From Pseudomonas brenneri (GTDB lineage Bacteria > Pseudomonadota > Gammaproteobacteria > Pseudomonadales > Pseudomonadaceae): 64,000 nt of DNA. The stretch covers positions 62,001-126,000 of the forward strand of contig NZ_VFIL01000001.1 of NCBI RefSeq assembly GCF_007858285.1. Direction: 5' to 3'. Shown piece by piece: positions 60,833 through 64,000 of the stretch. The notes under the pieces were generated by a model. The model did not search any database, had not been told where the DNA came from, and saw only the letters and a program-made list of their open reading frames with translations. Within the stretch, counting starts at the first letter, position 1. Each line of letters starts with the position of its first letter. The translations under genes were made by a program, and so were the position numbers.

Positions 60833-62005
60833 TCAGTACCCCATTTTTTGTGCGCGGTTGCTGAAGAAGATGCCGCTGGGGCTGTCGGCCGGCAGGGTCT
60901 TGAGCAAGGTCAGGCGATAAGGGTCCCAGACCTGCACCTGCTGGCCGTCGCGAACCGACAACCACAGCTGCTCACCGCGCCCGGTGAATTCCATGTGCAG
61001 CACACCGGGGCCGGGGCGCAGGTCGGCGACCACCCGGTGGGTTTCACTGTCGAGTACCTGCACCCGGTCGTTGTCCGGGTAGGCAAAGTTGACCCACAAC
61101 TGGCGCCCGTCAGGCCGTGCGGTGACAAAAATCGGTTGGCCGGCCACGGTGATGGCAGCGGTCTGTTGCCAGGTGCGCGCGTCCATCACCAGCACCTGGT
61201 GGCGGCCCACGGCGGGCACGAAGGCCTGGTTGTCAGCCACGGCCCAGCCTTCCAGGTGCGGCATCTTGTACACCGGCAGTTTTTCCTGGCCGCGCCCGTA
61301 GTCGGCGAGCACGCGCTTGACCCCATGCTCGGGGTGCCACAGGTCGAGCTGGGCCATGCCATCCTCGCCAAACAGACCGGCCATGTAGTAGCGGCCATCG
61401 GCAGTGATCAAGGCGTCATAGGGCTGGCGGCCAATGCCGGTGAAGCGGGTGATGGCCGGGGTATTGCCCTGGCTGAAATCAGCGCTCCAGATCTCGTCGG
61501 TATCGAACAGGCTGAACACAAAGCGCTGCCCCGGCGCATCCACCAGTCCCACCACCCGCGAGCGCTTGCCATTGGCCAGGGGCGTGGCCGGGATGTCCGC
61601 CACTTGGCGCAGGGTCACGGCGTCGAACACCTTGACCCCGCCGGGCTGGTAGTTGGACACGGCAATCAAGCGCCCATCCTGGCTGATCGCACCGCCGATG
61701 CTATTGCCGCCCTGGATCAGGCGTTTGTCGATGCGCTGGGTCAGCAGGTCAACCTTGGTCAGCCCGCCGTCACGGCCAAACAGATAGGCGTAGCGCTGGT
61801 CGCGGGAAAACACCGCCGAGGCATGGGACAAGTCACCCAGTCCCTCGACCCGGCCCAGCCGGGCCTGATGGCTGCTGTCGATAATCAGCAGGCTGCCGGT
61901 GGCACGTTCCACCACCAGGCCCAGGTCGCCGGTACCCCGTAACGGTAGTTGGGCACAAGCCGTGAGCAACAGGCTGGCAATACAGGCAAGCAGGGGACGG
62001 ATCAT
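60833..62005 (-). CDS. nirF: NirF, haem d1 biosynthesis propeller protein
   Basis: 390 residues with a lipobox-like signal (IASLLLTACAQ; Cys likely acylated) and a d1-type propeller (GRYYMAGLFGEDGMAQLDLWHPEHG, YKMPHLEGWAVADNQAFVP). NirF is needed for a late step of haem d1 formation, in the periplasm, and interacts with NirN and NirS. It overlaps nirC by 4 bp. Confidence 0.92.
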   Translation of the reverse strand: MIRPLLACIASLLLTACAQLPLRGTGDLGLVVERATGSLLIIDSSHQARLGRVEGLGDLSHASAVFSRDQRYAYLFGRDGGLTKVDLLTQRIDKRLIQGGNSIGGAISQDGRLIAVSNYQPGGVKVFDAVTLRQVADIPATPLANGKRSRVVGLVDAPGQRFVFSLFDTDEIWSADFSQGNTPAITRFTGIGRQPYDALITADGRYYMAGLFGEDGMAQLDLWHPEHGVKRVLADYGRGQEKLPVYKMPHLEGWAVADNQAFVPAVGRHQVLVMDARTWQQTAAITVAGQPIFVTARPDGRQLWVNFAYPDNDRVQVLDSETHRVVADLRPGPGVLHMEFTGRGEQLWLSVRDGQQVQVWDPYRLTLLKTLPADSPSGIFFSNRAQKMGY

Positions 62006-62328
62006 GGCGCAGGGGTTCCTTGCAGGAGGCGGTCCACCAGCCAGGCAATCTCGCCGGCATTGAGCAATGGCGCCCAGCCAGGCATCGCCAGGGCAGGGCG
62101 GCCATACGTCACGGTGGCAATCAGGGTGTCGCGGGTCTGCCCGGCCAGGGCTTGCGGGGTCAGCGCCGGTCCCAGGCCGCCGGTCAGGTGCAGGCCGTGG
62201 CAGGCCCCGCAGTCCTGGGTCAGCAGGTGTTCCAGCTGGACCTGGCGTGCAGGCGCCGGTGCTCCATGCACCGGCGCAGGAATGAGGAAAAGCAGCGCCA
62301 TGGCCGAACCGATCATCGAGACTTGCAT
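62002..62328 (-). CDS. nirC: NirC, c-type cytochrome (c55)
   Basis: 108 residues: signal peptide (MALLFLIPAPVHG) and one haem motif QDCGACHGLH with a distal Met in ALAMPGW. NirC is a small periplasmic cytochrome that can donate electrons to NirS and aids d1 maturation. It overlaps nirF by 4 bp and follows nirM by 16 bp. Confidence 0.92.
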   Translation of the reverse strand: MQVSMIGSAMALLFLIPAPVHGAPAPARQVQLEHLLTQDCGACHGLHLTGGLGPALTPQALAGQTRDTLIATVTYGRPALAMPGWAPLLNAGEIAWLVDRLLQGTPAP

Positions 62329-62344
62329 GGCGTGCTCCTTGTGC

Positions 62345-62659
62345 TTATTTGAGGCTCAACACCCATTGGGCGAGGGTCAGGGCTTGTGCATCGGTGACTT
62401 GGTTTGGCGGCATCGGGATCGGTCCCCAGTTACCCTGGGTGCCGTTCTTGATGTGGTCGGCCAGAGTCTTGTCTGCGTCCTTGACCCCGGCGTTCTTCGC
62501 TGCGACTTCCTTGAGCGCCGGCCCCACCATCTTGCTGTCGATGGTGTGGCAGGCGGCGCAGGGTTTGCTCTTGAACAGCGCCGCGCCGTCGTCGGCGATT
62601 GCGCTGGACAGGCTCAATGCCGAGCCCAGGGCGATCAGTGCGAGCAGGATATTTTTCAT
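62345..62659 (-). CDS. nirM: NirM, cytochrome c551
   Basis: 104 residues: signal peptide then the classic c551 sequence with haem motif [20 protein letters not shown] and Met ligand in [11 protein letters not shown]. It is the main electron donor to cytochrome cd1 nitrite reductase. It lies 24 bp after nirS. AGGC precedes the ATG. Confidence 0.95.
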   Translation of the reverse strand: MKNILLALIALGSALSLSSAIADDGAALFKSKPCAACHTIDSKMVGPALKEVAAKNAGVKDADKTLADHIKNGTQGNWGPIPMPPNQVTDAQALTLAQWVLSLK

Positions 62660-62683
62660 TCGGTTGCCTCTTGTTGATGAAGC

Positions 62684-64000
<1,317 letters not shown>

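Overview
The window is GC-rich chromosomal DNA that reads as a Pseudomonas of the fluorescens group. The evidence is near-textbook Pseudomonas proteins (XenA, PraB, NirS and the complete nirSMCFDLGHJEN order, a sphRABCD-like locus), Pseudomonas-type REP/REPIN palindromes of the TGTAGGAGCGAGC kind between genes, and dense LysR/AraC/TetR regulation. No tRNA, rRNA, CRISPR array or complete insertion sequence was seen.

Layout. (1) 1-3123: tail of a type II secretion operon (gspI, J, L, M, N), with no gspK between J and L. (2) 3127-13343: a catabolic block with a LysR regulator, a DUF1302/DUF1329 outer-membrane/periplasmic pair, an MHS-type transporter, an M20 amidohydrolase, an amidase-signature enzyme and an acyl-CoA ligase; together they look like uptake, amide hydrolysis and CoA activation of an unknown acyl-amide. 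(3) 13501-16062: a CHASE4-PAS-GGDEF-EAL protein. (4) 16131-20239: AraC regulator, PQQ/haem alcohol dehydrogenase and outer-membrane protein. (5) 20253-20460: an IS4-like MITE that carries a REPIN and has an 11-bp target duplication. (6) 20460-28947: ArsR/xenA with a shared operator, a two-component flavin hydroxylase (oxygenase plus reductase-MarR fusion), LysR regulators, a nitroreductase and small redox or detoxification proteins. (7) 28983-37749: a yellow/MRJP-type protein, a FAD protein, and a split MacAB-TolC-type ABC efflux operon with a divergent TetR. (8) 37952-43736: FUSC transporter, GapN-like dehydrogenase, DyP peroxidase, small proteins and arylamine N-acetyltransferase. (9) 43882-49230: a sphingosine-response locus by gene order and family (sphD-C-B, sphA, sphR). 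(10) 49330-52439: two small proteins and an unusual PTS-EIIC/EAL fusion. (11) 52440-55239: an AT-rich gap, praB, and a FadL-family gene frameshifted by a perfect 19-bp tandem duplication. (12) 55284-64000, minus strand: the denitrification nir operon, with nirS cut by the window edge.

Most individual genes belong to known families. The parts most worth following are the FadL tandem duplication (possible phase switch), the REPIN-bearing MITE, the unassigned acyl-amide block, the PTS-EIIC/EAL receptor, the uncharacterised chemistry of the Sph exported redox/PLP trio, and the repeated use of REP sequence as the 3' end of coding regions (LysR 3127, the FAD protein at 30569, sphA, nirH).
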